A stretch of 64,000 bases of DNA from positions 24,945,673 through 25,009,672 of the forward strand of contig OX578279.1 of the NCBI GenBank assembly GCA_951217055.1. The letters are read 5' to 3'. Shown here one piece after another: positions 48,783 to 60,500 of this stretch. Within the stretch, counting starts at the first letter, position 1, and the number at the start of each line of letters is the position of its first letter. The notes below the pieces were generated by a model. It saw only the letters and a program-made list of their open reading frames with translations, was not told the DNA's origin and did not search any database. This DNA is from Gerris lacustris (Eukaryota; Arthropoda; Insecta; Hemiptera; Gerridae). A program made the position numbers and the translations under genes.

Positions 48783-49047
48783 TTTTAATAATAAATACAA
48801 AAAAAAAAAAAAAAAATAAACTTCCTGTATGTAAGTTCATATTTCTCTTTTGATAAAGATGACATTATTTCATTAGTTGTATTTTGTGCCGAATAAATTA
48901 TTTCGGGAGGTGTATTATTCTCCTCATTTTCGTCTTATCACTTAAATCAATAATTGTTTTTCACTAAAAACTCGATATAAACAGTTACTTTATTTAAACA
49001 AACAGCAAATTAGTTTTGTTAGGTGTAAACAAACTCGCTAATCGTGT

Positions 49048-49186
49048 GTAAAGGTGAAGAATTCTTCTTTTTTACCGCCCTGGGTGGAAAAAAAAGAGGA
49101 ATTATAAAAACTCGCATGCGCAATGAATACAAGTAGGGCGGTAAAAATGAAGAATTATAAACTCGCATGCACAATGAATACAAGTA
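49048..49186. repeat. Direct repeat of ~40 bp
   Basis: GAATTATAAAAACTCGCATGC...CAATGAATACAAGTA occurs twice (about 49099-49136 and 49151-49186), with GGCGGTAAAAA or its inverse nearby. Confidence 0.65.
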
Positions 49187-49503
49187 CATAAAGAATCACT
49201 TTCTACGCATCTGAACAGAGATACAATGTTAATATTTCGTATCAATCGTAGATAAAAATCATTTTATTGAATACTTTTGCTGTCCCTCAGTCCATGCTAT
49301 GTAAGATTCCAAGTTCAAACACCAGCATTCAGTCAACCTATAACGGGACATGAGGCGTGAGCCAGTATTACTTTTATTTTAAACTACATCTGTTGTTATT
49401 AATTCTAAACCTATCCATTTATGCGGATACAATTTTTGTTTCAAATTTCAAATGCTGTCTACTTTTTGAATATCCATGTATTTTTCCCCAAAAACTATTA
49501 AAA

Positions 49504-49740
49504 ATACAGTAGAACCTCGATAAGAAGTGTCTCAAGGGGATTAGGGAAACAGTCTTGTTATCAAGGTGTTTTCTTTGTTAAGGGTTGTGTTATCAAGGTT
49601 ATTTTGGCTATCAGTCGTGTTATCGAGGTTAATGGGCGGTGTTTTCAAGTCTAGACTTGTTCAAGGTCAACCCATTCCTGTATAGAGTCGTGTTATCGAG
49701 GTTGACTTTTCTTAACGACTTTTTATAGAGGTTATGAGCA
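49504..49740. mobile_element. Single end of a pogo/Tigger-like element
   Basis: TACAGTAGAACCTCGATAAG is the family's terminal motif. It is followed by repeated GTGTTATCAAGGTT / GTGTTATCGAGGTT motifs, as found in subterminal regions. No matching right end was found before 50100. Confidence 0.55.
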
Positions 49741-50153
49741 GAGACGGGAAAAGGTCATAAACGTCATAAAATGGGGTTTCTTGGAATAAACGTAATAGAA
49801 TGACCTTTTTTGCCAAATATTTAGCAAAAAAATTTTTTTTTTTGTTAAAGCAAATTTTTAAATTGAACTTCGTGGACCGGTTCCAGGTAAAAGAACAGTT
49901 CGAACAAAAAACCCTTACACCAGCTTAGTGAAAGGCCTGGTCTCTTAATTCCAGAGAGAGCTCCTGATCGGCTCCTTCTTGGAACAACTATCAACAACTC
50001 CTCCAATTAGAATCCAGGACGTTCGAGATAAATTCTCCAATCAGCCAATAGTAAACTCTTTGGGTTGGGCAGTCTCCTGATAGGCTGTTCCAGAACTTTA
50101 GATTTAGTATTATATATTCATGGTAAAGGAGTAGAATGTTCAGGACAATTTTG

Positions 50154-50345
50154 TTGGACAACGTTGTCCGCCCAAGAGTTCGCCTGCAATGCTCGCGTAA
50201 ACGTGAACTTCAAATTTTAAATTGGAATTTTAGGTCGGGTAAAAATCTAACTTCATCTATTCAATGAGACAAACATTTTTTTCAAATACAATTTTCTAAT
50301 AAAACCAACAGCGACACCGCTATGAAGAGTTAAAGATCGCTAAAA
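50154..50345 (+). repeat. Dispersed repeat, copy 3 (family of 26930)
   Basis: TTGGACAACGTTGTCCGCCC, GCTCGCGTAAACGTGAAC, ACAGCGACACCGCTATGAAG match the reverse complement of 26930-27130 closely. Confidence 0.75.
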
Positions 50346-50450
50346 CTATTAACCCTTAAGGCTCTACCGCTCTTTGAGGTTAGAAAAATCATTAAATTGA
50401 AAATTTTATTGGTTCTAAGCAAGATATCAAAAATCTAATCACAGGCTTCA
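50335..50450. repeat. Duplicated segment, copy 1 (second copy 51366-51475)
   Basis: AAAGATCGCTAAAACTATTA, GGCTCTACCGCTCTTTGAGG and GGTTCTAAGCAAGATATCAA are repeated nearly identically about 1 kb downstream inside another element. An inverse CTCAAAGGGCGGTAGAGCCTTAA lies at 50495-50520. Confidence 0.75.
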
Positions 50451-51162
50451 TTCCTAATTTTAATTCTGCACAATTTGAGCCCTGTTTTTCCTAGCCTCAA
50501 AGGGCGGTAGAGCCTTAAAACGCCCAATGTGTCTTACGAGATACCAAAGTTTGGAGCCCCAAATCTAATTTTTTTTTTATAGATTTCTATACCTTAAATT
50601 AGTTTTTATTTTTCTATTGGAGTCTATTACAGTGTTTACTTCTTATCTGGTTTCTATAACCATTTCATAACCTTCAAAATATCATAATTACAAAGAAGTT
50701 ATAAAAATCTTCAGGAATGGCTTCTCTTGCAAAAAATGTAAGTTTTTATATTTTTTTTTACTAGTTTCTAGGAAAAATTTTTATCTGTAACTTTTTTAGG
50801 ATAAAAACTAACTCCAAACTAACACTTTTACTTTAGTTTAGCATACATTTTTTATGATTACAAGCCCTACTTCATGAAATATTGGTAATTTTGTTACTGT
50901 ATCTCCTGAGATACAGTGTGCTAAGTTGGGGATTATTGTGTTCTGCATTATTTGGCTCCTCTATTTCTAGCTGGCCGATTTATCTACTCCAGGATTTTTT
51001 TTTTTTTTAAATTGTTCATTTTTACATTATAAAAATGTTTTCGGTTATAGATTCTCAATAAGTTCATTAGTTTGTTTGTTTTTATTAAATACGTAAACTG
51101 TCACGTTCTAGGGAAAATGTTGGAAGGAAAATTGTTAAAGCCTGGACCACACATGGCCGATA

Positions 51163-52335
51163 GGGATGGGAGGAACAGTTCCATGAGTGGAACGAGTTAC
51201 AACGTTCCGTTCCAAACCAATAACTAGTCCCAGAAACTAGTTATTTTTGGAACGTTTCAGTTTATGTTCAAAAGAAACAGTTTTTCTTATACTTCACGTG
51301 CTCCTGAGTCTAGGCCAGGTTCATTTCACAAAAAGTTCCGTTTCATTATTAAATAGTTCCAGTTAAAGATCGCCAAAACTATTAATCCTTAAGGCTCTAC
51401 CGTTCTTTGAGGTTAGAAAAATCATTAAATTGAAAATTTTATTGGTTCTAAGCAAGATATCAAAAATCAGTCAATGAAAAGTTGAAATAAAATAAAAACA
51501 TTTTATAATAATATTAAGTTCTCTTTATTTACCTTTTTATCTTATATTTTTTTTTATATCGATATTTTAATTGCAACCAAGTAAAAATTATAATAAAAAT
51601 GCTTATGATACAACATTATGGTAACCACTTATAAAGTATATTTTGTAAAGTATAAATAATATTTTTAAAATCTCAAATATTTTCTTTTCATAAGAGACCA
51701 TTACCAAAAATAGTATTTGTAAGTGTAAAATTAAATTTCCCCTGTTTATTTCGTATTATTTTTTATATTTTACTAAGGCGGAAAACAAAACTAAAAAAAT
51801 GTAACGTATGTAAATACGTAACGAGTGGCGAAGGGCGAAAGCGACAAGAGGAAGTTAAGACTATTAAAGAGGCATCTAAGTCTCTGAAAGAGAAAAAGAT
51901 AACGCTTCGCAATAACTGGAGTGATTCCGAGACTCGAGCTCTCATCCCCACTCCGTTACTCTACTCTACTATACAAGACATGCACGTTTCGTTCCAAAAA
52001 CTATAGTTTTCGTTCCATGCGAAACGAATCTTTTACGTTCCCTCCGAGTTAGTTTTCTTTTCCTCTCTAATCAGTTAACTTTCGTATTATTTTGTTCCAT
52101 AATCCTTATAAGAAATTATTTTTTTTAAAAATGGTGTAACAAATTTGTATCGAACTCAAACAATATAAATTTATTAACTAAATAAAACTAGACAACTAGA
52201 CAGTCAAACAAAATAGAATGAAAACTTCAATGTCGTTCCAAAAATAACGTAGTTCCATGAAATCTTGGAACGATTGGAACTGTTCCAACACAGGAACTAG
52301 TTATTTTTATACTTACGTTCCGTTCCGCCCATCCC
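51163..52335. mobile_element. TA-flanked non-autonomous element (1.17 kb)
   Basis: Ends GGGATGGGAGGAAC and, inverted, GGGATGGGCGGAAC, with TA on both sides (51161-51162, 52336-52337). Subterminal GGAAC/GTTCC motifs and AACTAGTTATTTTTGGAACG repeats. It sits in a sequence starting TTAAAGCCTGGACCACACAT that resembles the end of the MITE at 28211. The element contains the second copy of the 50335-50450 segment. No transposase seen. Confidence 0.7.
51366..51475. repeat. Duplicated segment, copy 2 (within the 51163 element)
   Basis: AAAGATCGCCAAAACTATTA through ATATCAAAAATC, about 95% like 50335-50445 by eye. Confidence 0.7.
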
Positions 52336-53109
52336 TAATGGCCGACCTTTGCCAATAGATCCATTCACAAATATTTAGTCCATTATTTGCCTCCCCTCAA
52401 TAAAGTTCCTGCGGCTAGGCTGGCCACACTTTGGCCCAATGTTCATTGGTAAATACATATTTTTGAATCCATTTAGTGTTTTTTCTAATATTATAATGAC
52501 ATATGTATTAGCAACCGTTAAAATAATTAATTAGTATTAAATTCGTGAAATTCAGTTTAATAAAAGAAACATAGTTTAACCAACTAGTTTCGTGAAATTT
52601 ATTTGCATCATCAGGGTATAAAGTTATTAAACTACTGTACTAAAATTAGTATCATTACATAGTGAAGTTTGAAATGGTTGTAGGTAATGGATTTAGGAAA
52701 TAAAATTAAAGAGGAAATGGAAAAGGATTCAAAGTGGGGGACATTATAAAGTTGAGAGGATTAACAGTTAGTGATCCAGGTAAAAGGATGGACTTCCAGG
52801 TAGGGTAAAAGGGTACAAACAGAAAATTACAACTAGACTTAAAAATACATATTGCATTAAAATAAAAATATGAGACCAGTGGTGTAACTAAGGAATCTGG
52901 CGCCCTCCCACAACTTCAGAGAATGCGCCCTTATAACTTACAAAATTTTCCCCTGCCCCTTTCTCTCGGTCTCGGGGACAGATGGAGTGGGAACGATAAA
53001 TAAAATGATTAATAAACTCAATATTGCGTTCTGTTTATTAAAATATTTAGGTAATTAAAGTCATAATAATACATAGTATACATCAAATCATAAACTTTTT
53101 TTCCCCGTA

Positions 53110-54180
53110 TACCACATACCGATTTCCTGCGGCCAGCCTCGCTTTTACCTCCTCTGATACACTGTTATCATCAGTGATTTGGGATCCTAAATATTTAAAA
53201 TTCCTCGTTGCCTTAAATGAGTCCCCTCCTAATAACACTTCTTCAGGAGGGTCTCTACCTTCTCTGCGAGTCATCAGCATATATTCAGTTTTGTTTATAT
53301 TAATATTTAGTCCCAGTTCTGCAGCTTCTTGTTTCATAGGCGTATATGCTTCTTCCAGAGCTCTTTTGGATCTTGTTAAGAGTCCAACATCATCTGCATA
53401 AGCAAGGCATTGGGTTTGGCGGTTGAACAGAGTTCCTCCTGGGTTGCTAGGTATTTTTCTTACTGCTCTTTCCAGCACAAGGTTGAAAAGAGTTGCTGAT
53501 AATACGTCCCCCTGTCTCAACCCTTGATTAACTTCAAAGGAAGATGACAAGCACCCATCTATTTTAACTTTGCTTCTTGTTCCTTTCAGCGTTAGCATTA
53601 TAAGCCTTATTAATTCACTTGGAACATTGAACTCCTCGAGCGTATCTCTTAGTCTCCCTCTGTGCACGCTATCATAGGCTTGCTTAAAATCAATGTAAAG
53701 TTGGTGCACATCCACATTGAACTCATAGCATTTCTCTAAAATTTGTCTTATTGAGAAGATTTGATCGACTGTAGATCGATTACGTCGAAATCCACACTGA
53801 TATTCTCCTATAAGAATTTCCGAAATAGGGCTCAAACGATGTTGAAGAATTTTTGCGAACACTTTGTAGCAGACGCTTAGTAGACTAATTCCTCTGTAGT
53901 TGCTGCAGTTCGCCTTGTCACCTTTCTTGTGTATAGGACATATTATAGCCTCCTGCCATTGCATCGGAGCTACTTCCTGCTCCCATACATCTAGAATTAG
54001 ACTGTACAGTCTATCTTGCATTAATTGTCCTCCAGCTTTCAGAGCTTCAGCTGCTATTCGATCTTCTCCAGGGGCCCTGTTGTTTTGCAATTTTTGTATA
54101 GCTTCACAAAACTCTGCCTTACTTGGCGGTTCTACTTCGCCTTCATTTTCCGGACCTCCCAGAATATTCTGTAACATATT
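53110..54180 (-). pseudogene. Non-LTR retrotransposon reverse transcriptase fragment
   Basis: The open frame runs 54324-53083, but RT similarity covers only about 54180-53110. Motifs in order: NNRAPGEDRIAAEALKAGG, ICPIHKKGDKANCSNYRGIS, LYIDFKQAYDSVHR (motif A Asp), GLRQGDVLSATLFNLVLE, CLAYADDVGLL (catalytic YADD), and KYLGSQITDD. It ends abruptly after ARLAAGNR, where related elements continue. The endonuclease is missing. The catalytic core is intact but there is no complete ORF, so it is a dead or domesticated piece inside the hAT element. Confidence 0.85.
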
Positions 54181-54229
54181 TAAAAATATATATTTTCGAT
54201 TTTCAATAAAATCAGATTTACTTTTTATA

Positions 54230-54560
54230 CATATCTCGAAAACTAGATGTTTCTCGGGAAAATTACTTATCTTATAACTATGGATTCTTATTTGGACTAC
54301 ATTTTTAAGTTTTTTTTGTATCAAAATTGCCGAAACTGTTTTAGAGAAATAATTTGTTTCGCGTTTTTTCAGATTTTTTTAGGGTTGTGACCATAAATTT
54401 GGAGCTAAATTCATTACTCAATCATATTATTTAGTATGATTTTTCTGAACATGTGAACTTGAATGAACTTTTTTGCTCCAAATGAACTGTAGACACCTCT
54501 TTTAATATTGTGATCTGAAAGATACACCCAGTGTATAATACATTTATGAGAAAGTAAAAA
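54230..54560 (-). repeat. Dispersed ~600-bp repeat, partial copy 2
   Basis: In minus orientation it starts TTTTACTTTCTCATAA (54558) and runs to the GAGAAAAATCTAG-like block at 54230. It is immediately upstream of, and in the same orientation as, the RT fragment. Matches 56830-57250. Confidence 0.6.
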
Positions 54561-54902
54561 CTAATTAGAAGAAAGTAAAACTAATAATCAGCAAGTAAAA
54601 CGTAATATTAGTAAAAGTAATATAATAACACTTGTAAAAGAAAAACTGAGTTATGCACTCTAAATCATAACATTCTCAACACTGATTTAAACACTTATTT
54701 GCGCTACTCCCAAACAATATGTTTCTTAAGAATAATTCTGACTACAGAGAGATATATCTTTTTTATCATAGGTTACTACATTTTTTTGGCGCCCCCTGGA
54801 CCAGCCCCCCCCCCCCCCCCAAGGAGGCTGGTGGGGGCGCTATTTACGCCACTGTATGAGACCATACTAAATAATTTTATTAAAAAAACATTTTTAAAAG
54901 CA

Positions 54903-55400
54903 AGCTTTTATTCGTATTCTTCTCACCAAACCCTTTCATTTGATACCCATATCATGGGCGTGCTTAAAAATTAACTAGTCTGTCATATTGGATTTAGATT
55001 GACGTCACTTAGCCATTCATTGTCATGCAAACTAAAACGCGTATGCAAGATTTCAATTCAATCGGTTGTGGATAACTGCTTTAACCCATTCATGCATGCC
55101 GTGCTAACGCGCCTGGCGGGTGGATCCACAGTGGATCCAAGCCCCTCCCTTTCAGCCCTCTGTAGCTCTATTCTCCGTGCCTCGAGTAGAACCATCTTGC
55201 AAGGCTCCGTCAGGCCCGCTGACGTATGTATCCACAGGGGATCAACATTTTTTTTTTTTTTTTTTTTATTAACTTTTAAAGATTCTATTCAGTCTCTATA
55301 GTAGGTTCATATGAATTAGATTACGCATTCAATGGGTTAAAATTCAGTAGCAAGATTTGACCCGAACATACATACAATCATTGAAAGTCAAATAAAAGCT
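54903..55400. repeat. Dispersed repeat with AGCTTTTATT ends, copy 2 (interrupted)
   Basis: AGCTTTTATTCGTATTCTTC, CATTTGATACCCATATCATG, GATTTGACCCGAACATACAT as in 9853-10120. Interrupted at its TTAA by the MITE 55085-55336. Confidence 0.7.
55085..55336. mobile_element. piggyBac-type MITE with paralogous empty site
   Basis: 252 bases with ends CCCATTCATGC and, inverted, CCCATTGAATGC, flanked by TTAA (55081-55084, 55337-55340). The same host repeat at 10051-10054 keeps one TTAA uninterrupted (CTGCTTTAAAATTCAG). Contains the GTGGATCCACAGTGGATCC-like palindrome and a T run. Confidence 0.85.
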
Positions 55401-55893
55401 TTTAAAAAATATTCATAATGACTGAAGTATAACTAATATAATAAATTAAACACTATTGCCAAAAAATTAGTAAGTTGAGACTAGAAGGAGAATTTAAAGA
55501 GAAAAAAAGGCCAAAAATTATCAATAATATTCTGGTAACAGGTGCTTAAATTATTTGTGTCAGTTCTAAAATTAACAGTTTTGTTGGTTTTTGATATGTA
55601 GTTCATTTCAAGAATATTTCTTCTAAAAGTGTTAGGTTCTTGAGTACAGTGTAAGATTTGTAAAATCAAATTTATGATTGGTTGAATAAAAGTGATTAGT
55701 ATGGGCGGTGGGATTAGATGGTTAGGTCTGAGGCTGTATTTATGTTGGTAAAGTCATTTATGGAGAAATTGGGAAGTTTGGACAATATATGATGAGTCAC
55801 AATCTAAACAATTAATTTTATATAATGACATCAGATTTATCTGTAAGGAGGGTTGGGTCTTTTAACCTGGCGTAAAGCTTTTTGGCAGGATTA

Positions 55894-56068
55894 AGCTTTA
55901 TTTTCCTAGACGTGACTCTAGCGATAGTTGCTGGCACAAAATTATAAGAGTTTGCATGTTAAGAGTCGTTCAGCTAGAAAAACGGTTACATGCAAACTCC
56001 GAAGAGAAGTCATCAGCGACAGTCGTTTGAGCGTCTATCGTTGGAGTCGCTTCTAGGAAAATAAAGCT
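55894..56068. mobile_element. PIF/Harbinger-like MITE (175 bp)
   Basis: Inverted ends AGCTTTATTTTCCTAGA with TTA on both sides (55891-55893 and 56069-56071). GACTCTAGCGATAG / GACTCCAACGATAG continue the inverted repeat, and an inner GAGTTTGCATGT hairpin lies at the centre. Confidence 0.75.
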
Positions 56069-56629
56069 TTAATATGTTTAAAAGAAATGTTTGTTGTGAG
56101 GGATTTTAATTTTTTTTTTTTTTACTTTTTCAGAAAGACCTTTCACTTAATTTAAAGAACTAAATTTGGCAATGTTTTTTTTTTGGGGGGGGGGGGGGGA
56201 GTTGGTCCAATTTGGCATTGTTATTATGGAGGGAGTTGTTAGGAGCTGGATTGTTATTGTTGTTTATTGAATTTATAATTTGCTTTTCGGGCAATTGTTG
56301 TCTTTTAGATTTGCAAGGCAAATATTTTGGTCGATAAAAGATGGATCCCTGACAATGAGAATTCTATTGGAGAATGATCGACTGTAGGGTTGGTATGAGA
56401 GTTAATTTAATAATCTACCGGAATTTTGAGGCTTATGGTAACCATCGGTTATGATAGAATTATTATTTTTGCGAATAACTAGTATTCAAGAAAAGGTATA
56501 TGATTATTGATTTCAGTTTCAAAAGTAAATTTAAGCATATAGGGTTCAAAGAATTGAATATGTCAACAAATGTTTGAATTATTAATCATTTGAAAGGTGT
56601 TGTTTACACTGGCCCGGCACGTGTTAGTG

Positions 56630-57250
56630 ACAGTGAAAAATCGGTCCGAGACAACTCAGACAAACTTTCTCATATATGAGTTTATAATTACTTAGCCCAG
56701 TGTTTCCATTTATTAGTTTTCAAATGTACATTTAAATATTATTGAACATTTCATCAAAATTTATCATAAAAATAACTTCTCCTGGTCGGGGAATCGAACC
56801 CGGGCTCTCTCCGTCCGCGTTTTAAGCTAATATCTCAGGAACTAGATTTTTCCCGGGAAAACGGCTTACATCGTTGGATTCGTATTCAAATGGACTACAT
56901 TTTAGAATTTTTTAATCAAAATCGTCGGAACCGTTTTCGAGAAATAATTTTTTTTCATGTTTTTTCAGAGTTTTTGGGGGGTAGCGCCCCCAAATTTAGA
57001 GCTAAAATTCATTTCTCGATTTCGCCTCGGGGTATGATTTTTCTGAACATGTATGCCAAATTTCGTCAAAATCGCCCCAGTAGTTTGGGCTCCAGGCGTC
57101 TGCACAGACGACAGACAGACGACAGACGACAGACAGACATTTTTTAAAAACCACTTTTTTGGACTCAGGGGACCTCAAAACGTGTAAATCCATCAAAATC
57201 TCAAAATCGAATTTTCGCGCCATCACAATACTTTCTCTTTATATGAGAAA
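56630..57250 (-). repeat. Dispersed ~600-bp repeat, copy 3 (fullest)
   Basis: The minus strand starts TTTTACTTTCTCATATAAAG, passes GTTTTGAGGTCCCCTGAGTC and a GTCTGTC tract, and in its middle has TTAGCTTAAAACGCGG and, after a ~20-base spacer, GGGTTCGATTCCCCG, which resemble pol III A and B boxes. It ends in GACAACTCAGAC-type sequence. Confidence 0.75.
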
Positions 57251-57535
57251 GTAAAAAAGTACTGAAACACCAAAAAAAAAATATATGTCGGGCAAAACTA
57301 GGTATATAATTACTTATTATTATTATTGTTGATTTTTTTTTTACTATCACAGCACTATTACTTTAAAATGTGCTGCGGAATTGCATACTTAAATTTCAGA
57401 TCTTTGGCTTTTTTTGGGGGGCACGCCCCCCCCCCCCCCCCCTGGGAGCGACACTGGATCAATCTATAAATTCTCTATCATGTATATTCTTTTATTCTTT
57501 ATTATCATTAAATAACAGACAAGGGTAAGGGTATA

Positions 57536-60500
57536 CAGGGTGGTCCAAAAGTCTCCCCCCCCCCCCTCTTAACTTTTGAACGGTTTGATATAAATTAATG
57601 AAACTTGGGGGATCTCTACCATGCAAAGGGAAGTTTGTTTTCACCCACTAGGGGCAACCACCCACTTTGCCCCCAGGCCACCCAACTTCAAAATTTCAAA
57701 TTGGAGTGTATACTTTTGATAGCAGATTTGGATTCTACGGTGAAAAATAATAAACTTTTACTTAGAACTATTTTTTCTATCTCCAATATTTTTCCCCCTA
57801 CAGGGGGGCAAAGATAGCAAAATAACCCTTCCGAAATAGTATAAAAATAACACTTAGATCCTTATAAAATCTAAACGGTTTGAAATAAAGTAATGAAACT
57901 TGGGGGATATGTACCATGTAAAGGGAAGTGTGTAATTATCCACTCGCGTACTAGGGGCAACCACCATTTTGCCCCCAGGTGCTGAAATCTACCCTTTTTA
58001 TACCTTTGCCCCCCAAAAGGGGGCAAAATATTGGAGATAGAAAAAAACGTTTGAAGTAAAATATTTTTATTTTTTGCCGTAGAATCTAAATCTGCTATCA
58101 AAAATATACATTCCAGGTTAAAATTTTGATGTTAAGTGTTCTGGGGGCAAAATGGGAGGTTGCTCCTACTGCGCGATTGCATGAAAACAAACTTCCCTTT
58201 ACATGGTACGGATCCCCTAAGTTTCATTAATTTATCTCTAACCCAGGGCCGTATTTCTAAATAGGCCGAGTAGGCCGCGGCCTAGAGCGGCAAATTATTA
58301 AGAGGCGGCAAAATTTACAAATTAAACTTTTGTACGAAATACATATATAATAATTTGTGATGCAAAAGTTCGGCCTCGGGTACGATAAGAGCGACGAGTG
58401 GCGTGAGCAGCAACACTCTGTTTTCAACCTTCTGCTTGCAAACCTAAAATGTGGTTGCTACGATAGCTCCTAACGGCGGGCGTAAGAGAGAGACGCTGCT
58501 TACTGCCGCCTGCGAGGTTCGAACACTTCTTCAGCTCGCTGCTCCCAGTTTGCCGCTTGCATCGTACCCCAGGCCTTACAAATCGTCAGGGTATTTATAA
58601 TAATGAGCAGTAAACCACATGGATACTAAATCGATAATAGACAAAAATTTAAGGCGGAGATAAAAGCTCGTATGTCAATATATTATTATTTTAACATAAA
58701 GATCGTGGCGATGCGGGTTCGAGCTTACTGCTCTGTCGCCGTGTCGCCCCATCAAACCTCTATAACCATGCAGCTCTGCCGGCACCGTGCCGCCATCGTC
58801 AGAATATTTTTTATTTATTCAAATAAACAACATAAAATTTTGAGCGGTCATTTAATAAATATTAGTATGATTTTCTTTAAAATTATTGGGTGTAGTAATC
58901 TAATTTTAAGGATCTTCATGAAACATAAATAAATATGCTAATTTGTTGTAGGTTCCACAATTATACAACAACAACCCGACCCCTTACAAATTATCAGAGT
59001 ATATTTATAAAACAGTTGTTAACTTCATAAATGTACACATAAGTTTCATCCGGTTTGGCGGGGAGGGGGGTGAAAAGAGGGTAAAAGGGTGTATGTTAAA
59101 TTATTCTTCGCAAATATGTTAAAAACTATGAGGTTTAGTTTACTAACATTGTATTATACAAAATTAATCTACATAAAATTGTGAACATTGTGTTCTTACA
59201 ACAATTGTGTTCTTCGCAAATATGTTAAAAACTATGAGGTTTAGTTTACTAACTTTGTATTATACAAAATTAATCTACATAAAATTGTGAACAAAAATGG
59301 GCTTATGCATTTTTGTGCTGAAGTAATCCATTACGGTGTAATGGAGGGGTAAAACTATTACTATTTTCCACTTTTCTTGATACTTTTTGGAAATATTTTT
59401 TTATCGCAGTTAGGGCCAGTTAGGGTAGTGTGTGCCTAAGTTTGCAGCTAAGAAATGCCTGTGCAAATTCCTGTGTAATACCTGCATAATACGTGAAAAA
59501 CTAAAAAAAAAATTAGGACTTTTTTTAGTTTTTGCCATATAACCTGTAAACTATGTGTTTTTCAGTATTAGTCATTATTACTATTTTAAAAGTTATGTAA
59601 ATTTGCAGCAGCATAAGCCTAACTTCAGCTCTGCAAAAACTTATTATCTTCCGAGACATGGCTCTATGATACGAATGAAAAATTGGGAGTTTTTCCCAAA
59701 AAATGGAAATTTTAAGTATACATACTGCTCTAATATCGGGTCGAATATCGGCATAAAACCTCTCACCCTCGAGAAAAGTCATAAACGATATTGTAGTAAA
59801 TTTATTTGGCTTTTATACAAACAAAAAATGAAGCCTGTAGACAAAATAATTCTGTTGCAATCCTAAAACAACAAAAAAGTGGAAAATTGAATTTTTAAGA
59901 AATGAACCTAAACCACTCTAAAAACATTTTTGTTCACAATTTTATATAGATTAATTTTGTATTAATCAAAGTTAGCGCTAAACCTCATAGTTTTCGAGGT
60001 ATTTGCGAAAAACTATTTGACACGCTCTTTTACCCCCCTTTTCAGCCCTCTCCGCCAAACCTGACGCTCTAGATCGTGAAACTTTTTATCAATTACCACG
60101 CGGAGGGTATTGGGTTTGGACAATATAAAAGATAAGTTCTCAATTGAATTAATTCATTTTACACATCAAATATTAAAGTTTACTCGAGGCCCGAAGCTGT
60201 AAATAAACTAAGATTTTGTAAATGATCGAAGGCCTTTTAAATGTAAACGTAAATGTACGTACGTAGGGGTTGAATGAAGAAAATTTACGACCCAAAATCG
60301 CGTAAAACTGATGAGTGTTTGTTTGTGGTTAAAAATTTAACAAATTTCGGGGGGCCCCTGGACTCCGCTTATTGCTGATGACTTCGCAAATATGTTACGC
60401 TTCAACCCACCTCCCCCCTCCCCACCGGGGGGACACAGTGGCATAGACCCCCCCCCCCCCCCCGCGAACTATAACAGGAGCGGCAAATTGACCCTAGCCT

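Larger units (their letters stand above)
52877..54854. mobile_element. Non-autonomous hAT element enclosing a LINE RT fragment
   Basis: 1978 bases with ends CAGTGGTGTAACTA and, inverted, CAGTGGCGTAAATA, and GGCGCCC inside both ends. Exact 8-bp TSD TATGAGAC at 52869-52876 and 54855-54862. The interior holds a reverse-transcriptase fragment (minus) and a piece of the dispersed ~600-bp repeat. No hAT transposase. Confidence 0.88.

Noticed and set aside
53900..54277. 125-codon plus-strand frame
   Set aside because: Antisense to the reverse-transcriptase fragment, with no features of its own.
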